From a virus, in IMG/VR virus record IMGVR_UViG_3300045738_000477, positions 1 to 36,937 of that record: a DNA stretch of 36,937 nt, one strand, 5' to 3'. The position numbers and the translations under genes were made by a program. Below, in pieces: positions 6,905 to 13,957 of the stretch. The notes below the pieces were generated by a model, which was not told the origin of the DNA, ran no database searches, and saw nothing but the letters and a program-made list of their open reading frames with translations. Positions within the stretch are counted from its first letter, which is position 1. The number at the start of each line of letters is the position of its first letter.

Positions 6905-7546
6905 TTAAAAATCTTGAATCAGCTGCTTAACCACGCCAATAATTGTGCAGTTACCATTTATCGGCATTGTTGGATAACTGCTATTGAAAGGCTTTAAGTA
7001 TTTAACCCCGCCATCAATAACCAGTTGCTTTAATGTTGCCTCGTTGCTTTCTTCCAGCCGCGCAACAACAACTTTGCCATGCTCTGCTGGTACGTTGGGA
7101 TCGACAATAATAACCGAACCTTCAGGAATTGATTTACCTCCATTAAAAGAGGTCATACTGTCACCCTTGACGCGTAACGCAAACGCCTCATCGCTGACAT
7201 TTGCAGTGTGCTGATAAAACACCGTTTCAGTTTGGCGCAAGCCTGCCATATCTATTTCTTTCCATTTTCCTGCTTGAACCCAAGATATTAAAGGAGCTTT
7301 ACCTCTTAGATCTGGCCCAAGCTCTAATTCTACATTCCCTTCTGGTGTGCCAACGCCGGACGCAAGCCACCTAGCATTGCATCTCAATGCTTTCGATAGT
7401 TTTAATAGGTTCTCACTAGATGGAGCGACTTGACCAGTTCGCCAATGACTAACAGAAGCTCTACCAGTACCAAGCTGCCTGGCTAGTTCACTTCCTTTTA
7501 CTCCCAAGGTATTCATTCGAGATATTAATCTTTCTGAGAAACTCAT
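6905..7546 (-). CDS. cI: CI-type phage repressor with S24 autopeptidase domain
   Basis: A 213-residue LexA/CI-family repressor. Residues 5-60 are a helix-turn-helix (GSELARQLGTGRASVSHWRT). The C-terminal part is an S24 peptidase: cleavage site Ala92-Gly93 (SWVQAGKW), catalytic Ser130 in GDSM and Lys173 in EATLKQL. It should hold PL and PR off by binding the TTGTATAA-N4-TTATACAA operators and be inactivated by RecA-stimulated self-cleavage after DNA damage. It diverges from cro. The ribosome binding site before the ATG is weak, as is usual for a low-level repressor. Confidence 0.95.
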   Translation of the reverse strand: MSFSERLISRMNTLGVKGSELARQLGTGRASVSHWRTGQVAPSSENLLKLSKALRCNARWLASGVGTPEGNVELELGPDLRGKAPLISWVQAGKWKEIDMAGLRQTETVFYQHTANVSDEAFALRVKGDSMTSFNGGKSIPEGSVIIVDPNVPAEHGKVVVARLEESNEATLKQLVIDGGVKYLKPFNSSYPTMPINGNCTIIGVVKQLIQDF

Positions 7547-7576
7547 AACAATCCAAAAGTGTTTAGTTATCTATAC

Positions 7577-7605
7577 ATTGTATTTAAAGTTTGTTTATTT
7601 GTGTT
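7577..7605 (-). promoter_or_regulatory. Possible PRM, cI maintenance promoter
   Basis: Read leftward, TACAAT (7582-7577) matches the -10 consensus in five of six bases, but 17 bp upstream the -35 is poor (AACACA). A weak -35 overlapped by an operator is what a repressor-activated PRM would show. This is only suggestive. Confidence 0.35.
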
Positions 7606-7611
7606 GAACAA
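7591..7611. promoter_or_regulatory. Possible weak second operator, OR region
   Basis: TTGTTTA and TGAACAA form an imperfect inverted repeat related to the main operator but with wider spacing. It covers the -35 of PR and the presumed -35 of PRM. A further weak candidate lies at 7559-7578. Confidence 0.45.
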
Positions 7612-7632
7612 TTTCCTTGTATAACCTATTAT
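7604..7632 (+). promoter_or_regulatory. PR, rightward early promoter
   Basis: TTGAAC (7604-7609), a 17-bp spacer, TATTAT (7627-7632). It drives cro and the replication genes. The perfect operator overlaps the -10. Confidence 0.85.
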
Positions 7633-7636
7633 ACAA
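7617..7636. promoter_or_regulatory. Perfect CI/Cro operator, OR
   Basis: TTGTATAACCTATTATACAA is a perfect 8-bp inverted repeat around four bases. The same sequence with few mismatches recurs three times at PL, which identifies it as the operator shared by CI and Cro. Confidence 0.9.
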
Positions 7637-7660
7637 AAATCACAAACTAAGGAGCGCTTT

Positions 7661-7867
7661 ATGAAAACTCAAGACGCTATTGATTACTACAAAACTAAAG
7701 CGGCACTAGCCAGAGCTTTAAAATTAACTCGCGGCGCGATCACCCCGTGGGTAGAGGCAGGTCGATTGCCAAAAGGCAGAGCCTGTGAGCTTCAGCTTAT
7801 TACAGGCGGACAATTAAAAGTTGATCTGTCTTTATACGAAGATGAGCAACCTGAGTCAGCAGCATAG
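7661..7867 (+). CDS. cro: Cro-like repressor
   Basis: A 68-residue helix-turn-helix protein of the Cro/YdaS type: AIDYYKTKAALARALKLTRGAITPW contains the two DNA-recognition helices, followed by LPKGRACELQLITGG. AAGGAG lies 6 bases before the ATG. Its position as first gene after PR, divergent from cI, supports the assignment. It should bind the same 20-bp operators and shut down cI and then early transcription during lytic growth. Confidence 0.88.
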   Translation: MKTQDAIDYYKTKAALARALKLTRGAITPWVEAGRLPKGRACELQLITGGQLKVDLSLYEDEQPESAA

Positions 7868-7878
7868 GAAAACTATAA

Positions 7879-8403
7879 ATGCTTTTATCTAAAAAGAGTA
7901 CGAGAAACGCAAAACCAAGCGCTCGATGCCCACTTGAAGCAGCGGCAAGTATTGCGAGTGACTTTAATGTGTCTGAAATTGCGCGCGTTATGGCTAAGTC
8001 ACCAACAACACTTAGCAATAAGCTAAATACAAATATTGATTCGCATGTATTAACACTGCAAGAAGCAATTGCCATTCAGAATATCACTAACGACTGTCGC
8101 ATTTTAAACGCCTGGGCCCATAGCGAAGGCAAGACAATTATAGATTTGCCGGATGCTGGTTTGTCAGATGAGGAGGTTGCGGATCAGCTTTTAAAGCAAC
8201 AAGAAACAACAGGTGACTTTGCTAAAACGTATCGCCTTGCTCGTCAAAAAGGCTTCGTTACGCAATCTGATTTTAATGATATTCAAAAAAATGGTGATTC
8301 AATTATTACTGCTGTGCTTCAACTTATCGCTGAAATTGAGCAGGTGGTTAGGCCTGATCCTAATGAGCCAGCTATTACTAAAGCTTCGTTAAAGGTGGCG
8401 TAA
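7879..8403 (+). CDS. cII: CII-family regulatory protein
   Basis: A 174-residue protein of the phage CII family (PF06892 type). Residues about 18-50 carry the DNA-binding region (LEAAASIASDFNVSEIARVMAKSP) and NKLN, followed by LTLQEAIAIQNITNDCRILNAWA, typical of the group. The C-terminal half is helical and probably mediates oligomerisation. CII proteins activate establishment of lysogeny; here the target promoters are not identified. An AGGAAAAC ribosome binding site precedes the ATG and the gene lies 11 bp after cro. Confidence 0.82.
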   Translation: MLLSKKSTRNAKPSARCPLEAAASIASDFNVSEIARVMAKSPTTLSNKLNTNIDSHVLTLQEAIAIQNITNDCRILNAWAHSEGKTIIDLPDAGLSDEEVADQLLKQQETTGDFAKTYRLARQKGFVTQSDFNDIQKNGDSIITAVLQLIAEIEQVVRPDPNEPAITKASLKVA

Positions 8404-8622
8404 ATGGCTGATCACGCAGACGTAGCGCAATTAGAAATAGAACAAGCAGAGTCACGCTTGATTGCCAACTTAAAGCAGCCGGAAGTTACTCCGACAGATG
8501 ATTGCATTGAATGCGGTAATGAAATTCAAGAGGCCCGTAGAAAGGCTATTAAGACCAATTTATGTATTGGTTGTGCAGAAATGCGCGAGTTACGTAGTAG
8601 AAACTACGCAACTCGCAGGTAA
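8404..8622 (+). CDS. DksA/TraR-type C4 zinc finger protein
   Basis: A 72-residue protein whose ATG immediately follows the cII stop. The C-terminal half has a four-cysteine zinc site: CIECGNEIQEARRKAI, then NLCIGCAEM, the DksA/TraR pattern. The N-terminal helix (VAQLEIEQAESRLIANL) is much shorter than in DksA, as in phage TraR-like proteins, some of which bind RNA polymerase. The last codons lie in a strong hairpin (8585-8616), so RNA structure and coding sequence coincide there. Function in transcription is inferred from the family. Confidence 0.8.
   Translation: MADHADVAQLEIEQAESRLIANLKQPEVTPTDDCIECGNEIQEARRKAIKTNLCIGCAEMRELRSRNYATRR
8585..8616 (+). repeat. Strong hairpin at the 3' end of the zinc-finger gene
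   Basis: GCGAGTTACGTAGT, loop AGAA, ACTACGCAACTCGC: a 14-bp stem with one A/C mismatch. There is no T-run after it. It may be an RNA processing or stability element between the regulatory and replication genes. Confidence 0.65.
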
Positions 8623-8626
8623 AACA

Positions 8627-8663
8627 AAACCCGCATCAGCTTAGGAGGCACGATAGCGGGTTT
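8627..8663 (+). repeat. Second hairpin upstream of gene O
   Basis: AAACCCGC and GCGGGTTT form an 8-bp perfect stem enclosing 21 bases that include AGGAGG. No start codon follows that AGGAGG at a suitable distance. The stem ends about 20 bp before the O start. Not T-rich afterwards, so a poor terminator. Confidence 0.5.
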
Positions 8664-8682
8664 CAATTCAACGAGGAATATT

Positions 8683-9651
8683 ATGGCTAATTTAGCAGAA
8701 GTTTACAAGTTTCCTGAACCACCTTGCAAAGAGGTGAATCAGCATGAGCATAAACCAGGTGATTATGTGAAAGCAGATATTGAAGATGGCTATGACAGAG
8801 TTGCGCACATGCTTACTAATACTCTAGCAAAGCCACCGGTAAAATTAAGCGGGAGAGAGTTCCAAATAATAAACGCAGTTATTGGAAAAACTTTTCGCTG
8901 GCATAAAAAAACTGATTGGATCAACAACGTTCAATTAAGTGAGCTAACAGGAATTTCGCAATCACACATTAGCGAGATTAAAAATACGCTTATTGAAAAA
9001 GGCGTTTTATGTGTTGATGGCCGAAACATTGGCGTTAATCCTGTTGTATCAGAATGGGGTAAAACTTACCCGAAAACGGGTAAAAGCAAACTTACCCAAA
9101 AACGGGTAAAAACTTACCCGAAAACGGGTAACGACTTACCCGAAAACGGGGAAAAACTTACCCCAAAACGGGTAAAAACTTACCCGAAAACGGGTAACGA
9201 CTTACCCGAAAACGGGGAAAAACTTACCCCAAAACGGGTAACACAAAAGAAAGAAACTATTACAAAAGAAATAACTAAAAAAATAAATAAAAAAAGTCTT
9301 TTAGAAACTTTGGATTTTTCCACTTGGCCGGCACTGCCTAGCAATCAAATTTTTGATGATTGGATAGCAATGCGTAAAACCAAAAAAGCCAGTGTTAGCC
9401 AAACCGTGATCAACAACTTCGGTAAGCAATTTCAAATCGCATTCGATCATGGGCTTAGTGTTGATGATTGTTTGTCAGAGTGCATAACGAGAAATTGGCA
9501 AGGTTTTAAATATTCTTGGATAGCTAACGCGAACCAAACTCAATATTCAAACACTGGCCAACGTCCATCAAACAACATCGGCGATCAGCTGGCTTACTTG
9601 CAGGACTCACTTTCTCACATTCCTTCACCACATGACGACGAGGTGTTGTGA
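8683..9651 (+). CDS. O: Replication initiator, phage O-type
   Basis: A 322-residue replication protein of the phage O family. Residues about 45-115 are the winged-helix origin-binding domain (LSGREFQIINAVIGKTFRWH, then QLSELTGISQSHISEIKNTL). Residues about 128-187 are encoded by the iteron array and repeat the units TYPKTG, LPENG and LTPKR; this segment is Lys/Pro-rich and probably unstructured. The C-terminal part should contact the P-type loader. It binds the origin within its own gene, as in lambda. GAGG precedes the start, and the stop overlaps the next start as TGATG. Confidence 0.9.
   Translation: MANLAEVYKFPEPPCKEVNQHEHKPGDYVKADIEDGYDRVAHMLTNTLAKPPVKLSGREFQIINAVIGKTFRWHKKTDWINNVQLSELTGISQSHISEIKNTLIEKGVLCVDGRNIGVNPVVSEWGKTYPKTGKSKLTQKRVKTYPKTGNDLPENGEKLTPKRVKTYPKTGNDLPENGEKLTPKRVTQKKETITKEITKKINKKSLLETLDFSTWPALPSNQIFDDWIAMRKTKKASVSQTVINNFGKQFQIAFDHGLSVDDCLSECITRNWQGFKYSWIANANQTQYSNTGQRPSNNIGDQLAYLQDSLSHIPSPHDDEVL
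9064..9330 (+). other. ori: Replication origin: eight iterons plus an AT-rich unwinding region
   Basis: Eight copies of ACTTACCCGAAAACGGGTAA or close variants begin at 9064, 9090, 9112, 9134, 9156, 9178, 9200 and 9222. The last seven are exactly 22 bp apart. Most copies contain the inverted repeat TTACCCG-AAAA-CGGGTAA. From about 9243 to 9330 the sequence is A/T-dominated with long A-runs. Iterons followed by an AT-rich stretch inside the O gene is the lambda origin design. Confidence 0.9.
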
Positions 9652-10220
9652 TGAATAACCAGTTACCAACAATCCAGCATGGCGATAAGCCACAAGCAAA
9701 CAGCGTGCTTATTAAAATCATTGGTGACGAAGTGTTACCAGGACTTAAAGCTTACTACCCAAACAGCGATTTTAATTGGCGCGGTAACCTAGCGTTATTT
9801 GCAAATGAGTACGCTAGCCAGCTTTACGGTATGGGCATCGTTGCTAAGCACGTTCGCATGGCGCTTGATGCTGCCCGATTAAGATCAGCAACGGAACGAC
9901 ACGCACCAAATCCTATCGAATTTAAAATTTTATGCTTACAGGCACGCGGAATGCCAACGCTAGAACAGTGCATTGCTGAAATGAACGAGCAGCGCATTAA
10001 AAATTACGGCAAGGATAAAGAATGGTCGGAGCCTTTAGTTTATTGGCTTAACCAGCAAATCGCAGCAGCTCGCGCAACGCTAGCGGATAGCTCATGGCAA
10101 AAGATGGCTAAGGACCGATATACAAAACTTGCTGATAAGTACGGCAAGAATGAGTTAAGTCCGATACCGCTAAAAATCGAGTTTAACGAGCCACCGGCTT
10201 ACTTGAAGTACGTAGGTTAA
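9651..10220 (+). CDS. P: Replication protein P-like helicase loader
   Basis: A 189-residue protein starting at 9651, with GAGG upstream; the ATG overlaps the O stop. It has the features of phage P-type proteins: FNWRGNLALFANEYASQLYGMGI, VRMALDAARLRSATERHAPNP and EFKILCLQARGMPTLEQC, matching the conserved middle of the family. P proteins capture host DnaB helicase and deliver it to O at the origin. Adjacency to O and the iteron origin supports this. The C-terminal end (LKIEFNEPPAYLKYVG) is less conserved. Confidence 0.82.
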   Translation: MNNQLPTIQHGDKPQANSVLIKIIGDEVLPGLKAYYPNSDFNWRGNLALFANEYASQLYGMGIVAKHVRMALDAARLRSATERHAPNPIEFKILCLQARGMPTLEQCIAEMNEQRIKNYGKDKEWSEPLVYWLNQQIAAARATLADSSWQKMAKDRYTKLADKYGKNELSPIPLKIEFNEPPAYLKYVG

Positions 10221-10223
10221 GCC

Positions 10224-10655
10224 ATGGCTAAATCATACGAGCAAGATCAAAAAGAATTTATTCGAGCGCTAAAAGAAATTTTAGGCGTTCACTATCAAGC
10301 CGCTTTAGCAGACGCGCAACAAGCAAAGGCCGCAGCCTTGGACGGAATTAAAAACCCGACACCAAAGCAATTAGGCTTTGCAACAGCAGAAGCTAATCGC
10401 GCAATGGCAAAAGCAGCTAAAGCGTGTGGCGTTGATAGCGTACCGCAGTACATCAAGGACCAAAAAGAGGCCGCAAAAAACAAACATGCACAGCGTAACA
10501 AGTCGCACAGCCAAAACAGGCAAGCGGCCAATCGTATGCAAGACGTTAAAGCGAGCCCTGGCAACTTCACATCAAAGAAGGTGCCGGCGAATCAAGGTTT
10601 CTCACTTAATGAGCAACTAGAAAAAACATTCAACAATGCAAGAAAAACAGCTTAG
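10224..10655 (+). CDS. Unknown basic protein after P, 143 aa
   Basis: An Ala/Lys/Gln-rich, probably helical and basic protein. Residues 25-75 (ADAQQAKAAALDGIKNPTPK, EANRAMAKAAKACGVDS) form amphipathic helices, and residues 80-115 are strongly basic (NKHAQRNKSHSQNRQ). No family recognised. It sits 3 bp after P and may bind nucleic acid, judging only from charge. Confidence 0.7.
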   Translation: MAKSYEQDQKEFIRALKEILGVHYQAALADAQQAKAAALDGIKNPTPKQLGFATAEANRAMAKAAKACGVDSVPQYIKDQKEAAKNKHAQRNKSHSQNRQAANRMQDVKASPGNFTSKKVPANQGFSLNEQLEKTFNNARKTA

Positions 10656-10664
10656 GAGCTAATT

Positions 10665-10982
10665 ATGACTATCAAAAAAAGCACACTTACTCAGTTATCA
10701 CCAGCCGGCGAGGTTTTTTGTGATGGGTTTATCTCAAATTCAAAAGCGCAGGCTACAAAAGCAATTCAGGACGGCGCAGCGGTAAACCATGACGCAGCAT
10801 TTTCTAACTTAACCAAGTGCACAGCCGTACTAGCTGAAAAATACTGCTTAGACCGCCAGGTGCGTGACGCGCTTATATCAATTGGCGCACACATTTTAGT
10901 GCAAGCACAAAAAGAAGCGGTAGCAGCGCAAGAGAGCGAGGCAAAGGCCGAACCAGCTAAAAAAGCAGATAAGGCCGCGTAA
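10665..10982 (+). CDS. Unknown small protein, 105 aa
   Basis: A 105-residue protein with an AGGAG ribosome binding site. It is predicted helical (AQATKAIQDGAAVNHDAAFSN, VRDALISIGAHILVQAQKEA) with a low-complexity acidic/Lys C-terminus. No family recognised. Its stop overlaps the ninB start (TAATG), which suggests coupled translation. Confidence 0.7.
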   Translation: MTIKKSTLTQLSPAGEVFCDGFISNSKAQATKAIQDGAAVNHDAAFSNLTKCTAVLAEKYCLDRQVRDALISIGAHILVQAQKEAVAAQESEAKAEPAKKADKAA

Positions 10983-11425
10983 TGGCAAAGAAAGTAGTGA
11001 CCACTACTAACGCCCAATACTTCATGCCCCAAATAGGGCAGGCGGTAAGGGCGCTTTTAAAGCAAGGCAAAAACGTTGTCATTGAGTTTAAAGAGCATAA
11101 GGCTAAGCGCTCTTTAGCTCAAAACAGACTGCTTTGGATGTGGAACCAGATAATTGCTGATTATTTTCGTGAGCACTACGGGCAAGAAAATAGCTCAGAG
11201 GACGTACACGAAGTATTTGTGCGTAGAAAGTTTGGTGTAAAAGTTATTCAAGCCGGCAACGAGGAACCAATTATCGTGCGCAAGCGAACGCGCAAGCTAA
11301 ACACAAAAGAGTTTTGCGAGTATCTAAATTGGTTAGAGCAATACTGCGCTGAATACTTAGAGCTTTTGCTACCGCAACCAGATGATTTATACACCTTGGC
11401 GATTTATGGGGATGCAAACCCTTAA
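10982..11425 (+). CDS. ninB: NinB recombination protein
   Basis: A 147-residue NinB/Orf-family protein. Conserved elements are NVVIEFKEHKAKRSLAQNRL followed by LWMWNQIIADYF, then EDVHEVFVRRKFGVKV and TKEFCEYLNWLEQYCAEYL, all typical. In lambda this protein (Orf) binds SSB and ssDNA and substitutes for RecFOR-type mediators in Red recombination. It opens the nin-like segment and has partners elsewhere in the genome: SSB, the Rad52-type protein and RusA. Confidence 0.9.
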   Translation: MAKKVVTTTNAQYFMPQIGQAVRALLKQGKNVVIEFKEHKAKRSLAQNRLLWMWNQIIADYFREHYGQENSSEDVHEVFVRRKFGVKVIQAGNEEPIIVRKRTRKLNTKEFCEYLNWLEQYCAEYLELLLPQPDDLYTLAIYGDANP

Positions 11426-11546
11426 TTTAAGCGCGTTGACATAAAGTTGGCGCAAATGCGAGGAGCGGGGTTAGCCAACTGTTGGCAGTCCGTTTGAAAT
11501 TGTTGTTAGGCGGATGCTTGACACTTACTGAGAGAGAAAAAATAAA

Positions 11547-12281
11547 ATGACTACAGAATTAATTAACTCTATAAATAAAATGATAGTAAACGGCAATAGA
11601 TTGGAGTTACCAACCGATGAGCAGTTTGCCAATTACCCAGCAGTAAAAAAGGCGCTGACATTGGCAGGAGGTAAATATAAGAAATGTGGCTTTTTATTTA
11701 CTGATGATGCACAGAACGTAAAGGATAGATTGGTTGGCGGTGAAGCTATAAACGACAAGAAAAAGTTTCAGTTTTTCCCTACACCTAAAGCGGTTGTTGA
11801 TTTGATAATTAAGAGGGCGTGTATTACTTGTGATATGACCGTTTTAGAGCCAAGCGCAGGACAGGGGGCTATTGTAGACGCAATAGCTGAGATAGGCGCG
11901 CACACTAGCATGATTGAATTGATGCCCGAAAACATAAAAGTGTTAAACAGAAAATACGACATGGATTTAATACCGACGGATTTTTTAAAAGTTAAACCAG
12001 AAGATCACATAAAATACGAAAGAATAGTTGCCAATCCACCTTTTACAAAAAACCAAGATATTGATCATGTTTTGCATATGTATAAGTTTCTAGGCGGTGA
12101 TGGTTTGTTGGTTTCTATCATGTGTAAAAGCTGGATTAATGGCTCGCAGAAAAAGCAAGTAGCATTTAGGGAGTGGTTAGATTCTGTCGGTGCAATAGTA
12201 ACAGACATAAAAACAGGCGAGTTTAAGGAAAGCGGAACTAATATAGCTACTGTATTAGTAGAAATTAGAAAAGCCGCCTAA
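11547..12281 (+). CDS. Class I N6-adenine DNA methyltransferase
   Basis: A 244-residue SAM-dependent methyltransferase. Motif I is EPSAGQG at about residues 101-107, an acidic strand end follows (MIELMPEN), and the catalytic motif NPPF is at about residue 163. The N-terminal 80 residues (FANYPAVKKALTLAGGKYKK) form a small extra domain common in phage members. It would methylate adenine; the target site is unknown. It is preceded by a 121-bp gap unlike its tightly packed neighbours and by a TTGACA with no good -10, so it may be a later insertion. It is unrelated in fold subgroup to the MT-A70 enzyme at the left end. Confidence 0.85.
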   Translation: MTTELINSINKMIVNGNRLELPTDEQFANYPAVKKALTLAGGKYKKCGFLFTDDAQNVKDRLVGGEAINDKKKFQFFPTPKAVVDLIIKRACITCDMTVLEPSAGQGAIVDAIAEIGAHTSMIELMPENIKVLNRKYDMDLIPTDFLKVKPEDHIKYERIVANPPFTKNQDIDHVLHMYKFLGGDGLLVSIMCKSWINGSQKKQVAFREWLDSVGAIVTDIKTGEFKESGTNIATVLVEIRKAA

Positions 12282-12283
12282 CA

Positions 12284-12586
12284 ATGTCGCTCATTAGTAA
12301 AAAAATACGCAATAGTGCACGCGGCCAGCAATGCCAAGTGCGTATGCCTGGCGTATGCAACCGCAACCCCGAAACAGTTGTACTTGCTCATGTTGGCAAG
12401 GGTTCAGGCATGGGGCAGAAGTGCGATGATATTCACGCAACTTACGCATGTTCAGCGTGTCACGATGTAATTGATAGGCGTGTACGCCAAGGCAGCGCAA
12501 GCGAGATACTTGTTTACGCTTACGAGGGCATGGTTAGAACGCAAAAGCTTTTACTCGAGCAAGAATTGATAAAGGTGGCTAAATGA
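12284..12586 (+). CDS. DUF1364-type zinc protein of the nin region
   Basis: A 100-residue protein of the DUF1364 group, often labelled a nuclease-domain protein. Metal ligands are visible: Cys17, Cys25, His36, Cys47, Cys56, Cys59 and His60 (CSACHDVIDRR), arranged like a degenerate HNH/zinc fold. The start RKIRNSARGQQCQVRMPG pattern is characteristic. Family members lie beside RusA in many lambdoid phages, as here, where its stop overlaps the rusA start (ATGA). Activity has not been established for the family to my knowledge. Confidence 0.85.
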   Translation: MSLISKKIRNSARGQQCQVRMPGVCNRNPETVVLAHVGKGSGMGQKCDDIHATYACSACHDVIDRRVRQGSASEILVYAYEGMVRTQKLLLEQELIKVAK

Positions 12587-12954
12587 TTAACTTAACTTTG
12601 CCGTACCCACCAACAGTTAACCACTATTGGAAATCATCTGTAAAGCGCGTAGCCGGTAAAAGCCGAGTAGTTACGCGTGTAAGCGACCAAGGAAAGGTGT
12701 TTTCAGAGCATGTATTTTGGTTAGTGAGAGAGCAAAAGGCCAATAAAAAATTAGCTGGCGATATAAAAATGACCGTCAACATTTATGTGCCAGATAATCG
12801 CCGCAGAGATATAGACAACTTATGTAAGTCGCTTTTTGATTCACTGCAAAAAGCTGGCGTTTACTTAGATGATACGCAAATAAAAGACTATCGCATGATC
12901 CATTGCGGAATAGTTAAAGGCGGCAAGGTAACGCTAAGCATTGAGGAAATTTAA
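12583..12954 (+). CDS. rusA: RusA Holliday junction resolvase
   Basis: A 123-residue RusA endonuclease. The catalytic aspartates are Asp76 and Asp78 in RRRDIDNL and Asp97 in AGVYLDDTQI; the 19-residue spacing between the second and third equals that of E. coli RusA (72 and 91). The N-terminal LPYPPTVNHYW strand is also characteristic. It is a dimeric enzyme that resolves Holliday junctions and branched DNA before packaging. It overlaps the DUF1364 gene by four bases. Confidence 0.95.
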   Translation: MINLTLPYPPTVNHYWKSSVKRVAGKSRVVTRVSDQGKVFSEHVFWLVREQKANKKLAGDIKMTVNIYVPDNRRRDIDNLCKSLFDSLQKAGVYLDDTQIKDYRMIHCGIVKGGKVTLSIEEI

Positions 12955-12956
12955 TA

Positions 12957-13151
12957 ATGGATGATAAACCATTAAAGCTAAGAATGACTCACGCACAGCA
13001 TGTTTACGGGTGGATGCTAAAGCGAGGTGGAATTGAAACTTTTGATTTATCTTGGCCGTGTTTAGCGCTTGAAGGTTTACTTGCTAAACCCGCAGATTTT
13101 AAGGCTCACAGCGAAGTTATTGCTATATTTAAACGTATGGGGGTGAGATAA
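12957..13151 (+). CDS. Unknown small protein between rusA and Q, 64 aa
   Basis: MDDKPLKLRMTHAQHVYGWM onwards, a compact mixed-charge protein of 64 residues with no motifs I recognise. It begins 2 bp after rusA and ends 1 bp before Q, so it is clearly part of the operon. Function unknown. Confidence 0.65.
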   Translation: MDDKPLKLRMTHAQHVYGWMLKRGGIETFDLSWPCLALEGLLAKPADFKAHSEVIAIFKRMGVR

Positions 13152-13152
13152 T

Positions 13153-13716
13153 ATGCAACCAATTAAGCTACTTGCAAAGCTTACAACTAAAACACTTAAT
13201 CTCACTGGCACGTTTGGTGGTAGTGGGCAAGACGTTATTGATTGGCGAACAGCAGCACATGCTTTAGCCGGCTTACCATCTTGCCCGACCAATTGGGCTT
13301 ACTTTCGCTATGTAGGCGAGGAAACAAGACTTAATCGTGTTGTACGCTCGCTTACTATGCACATAACGCTGTTTGTTAAGATACGCCAATACAAAATAAA
13401 GCCAGAAACGCTTAACGGCATTGTACTGGCATCCGTTTATGAGTTTGTTCAGCCTGTTTGCGGTGAATGTGATGGTAGCGGTTTAGCTCCAGGGCAAAAG
13501 GCCACCAACCTAGACGCTTTGATATGCACTAAATGCCACGGCACCGGACGCAAGCCTTTATCTAATCGCAGTAGATGCAAGATTATAGGCATCGGACATA
13601 AAAGCTATTCAAGTGCGCATGATGAAGTAACAAAGGAATTGCTTAGGCTTATATCGGAATGGGAAAGCGCCATCTTTAAAAACATACGCTTAAAGATGGG
13701 GGATGAAGCAGCATGA
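13153..13716 (+). CDS. Q: Late antiterminator Q, lambda type
   Basis: A 187-residue protein resembling lambda Q in layout. An N-terminal helical region (SGQDVIDWRTAAHALAGLPS, then LNRVVRSLTMHITLFVKI) leads to a zinc finger with Cys103, Cys106, Cys125 and Cys128 (CGECDGSG, CTKCHGTG). The C-terminal part (LSNRSRCKIIGIGHKSYSSA, then LLRLISEWESAIFKNI) parallels lambda Q after its CRDCHGTG/CGRCKGVG finger. Q loads onto RNA polymerase paused at the late promoter and lets it read through terminators. The late promoter should lie downstream; the 14862-15256 gap is the best candidate. Confidence 0.87.
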   Translation: MQPIKLLAKLTTKTLNLTGTFGGSGQDVIDWRTAAHALAGLPSCPTNWAYFRYVGEETRLNRVVRSLTMHITLFVKIRQYKIKPETLNGIVLASVYEFVQPVCGECDGSGLAPGQKATNLDALICTKCHGTGRKPLSNRSRCKIIGIGHKSYSSAHDEVTKELLRLISEWESAIFKNIRLKMGDEAA

Positions 13717-13955
13717 TAACGGCAGTTGAGTTAGCTAATGCGGTTTCAAGATTGCCGGACCCCGAAACGTTTAGGTATAACAGCATACAGGTCATATTGC
13801 ATAACATACTTGAACCATCAGTTAGCAGCGCAGGCAAGACAACGTATTTAGACCAAAGCACAGTGACATTTGTTAGGCGTAGAATATTTGGTGTTGATAC
13901 GTGGATTGTAGAAAGCATGAACATAAGCAAATACGCTAAAGCAAGAGCGAGATAA
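13713..13955 (+). CDS. Unknown small protein after Q, 80 aa
   Basis: An 80-residue protein beginning MITAVELANAVSRLPDPETF, with a strand-rich centre (STVTFVRRRIFGVDTWIVES). It overlaps the Q stop by four bases (ATGA) and is therefore probably coupled to Q. No family recognised. Confidence 0.65.
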   Translation: MITAVELANAVSRLPDPETFRYNSIQVILHNILEPSVSSAGKTTYLDQSTVTFVRRRIFGVDTWIVESMNISKYAKARAR

Positions 13956-13957
13956 GC

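Noticed and set aside
9064-9243. CRISPR-like direct repeats
   Set aside because: Repeats follow each other at a 22-bp period with no unique spacers, lie inside gene O and precede an AT-rich stretch: origin iterons, not CRISPR.
11108-11116. boxA-like CGCTCTTTA inside ninB
   Set aside because: Within coding sequence, no hairpin next to it, probably chance.
11426-11546. Possible integron attC-like site (GTTAGGC near 11505)
   Set aside because: No matching complementary core (GCCTAAC) at the other end and no paired long stem around it.
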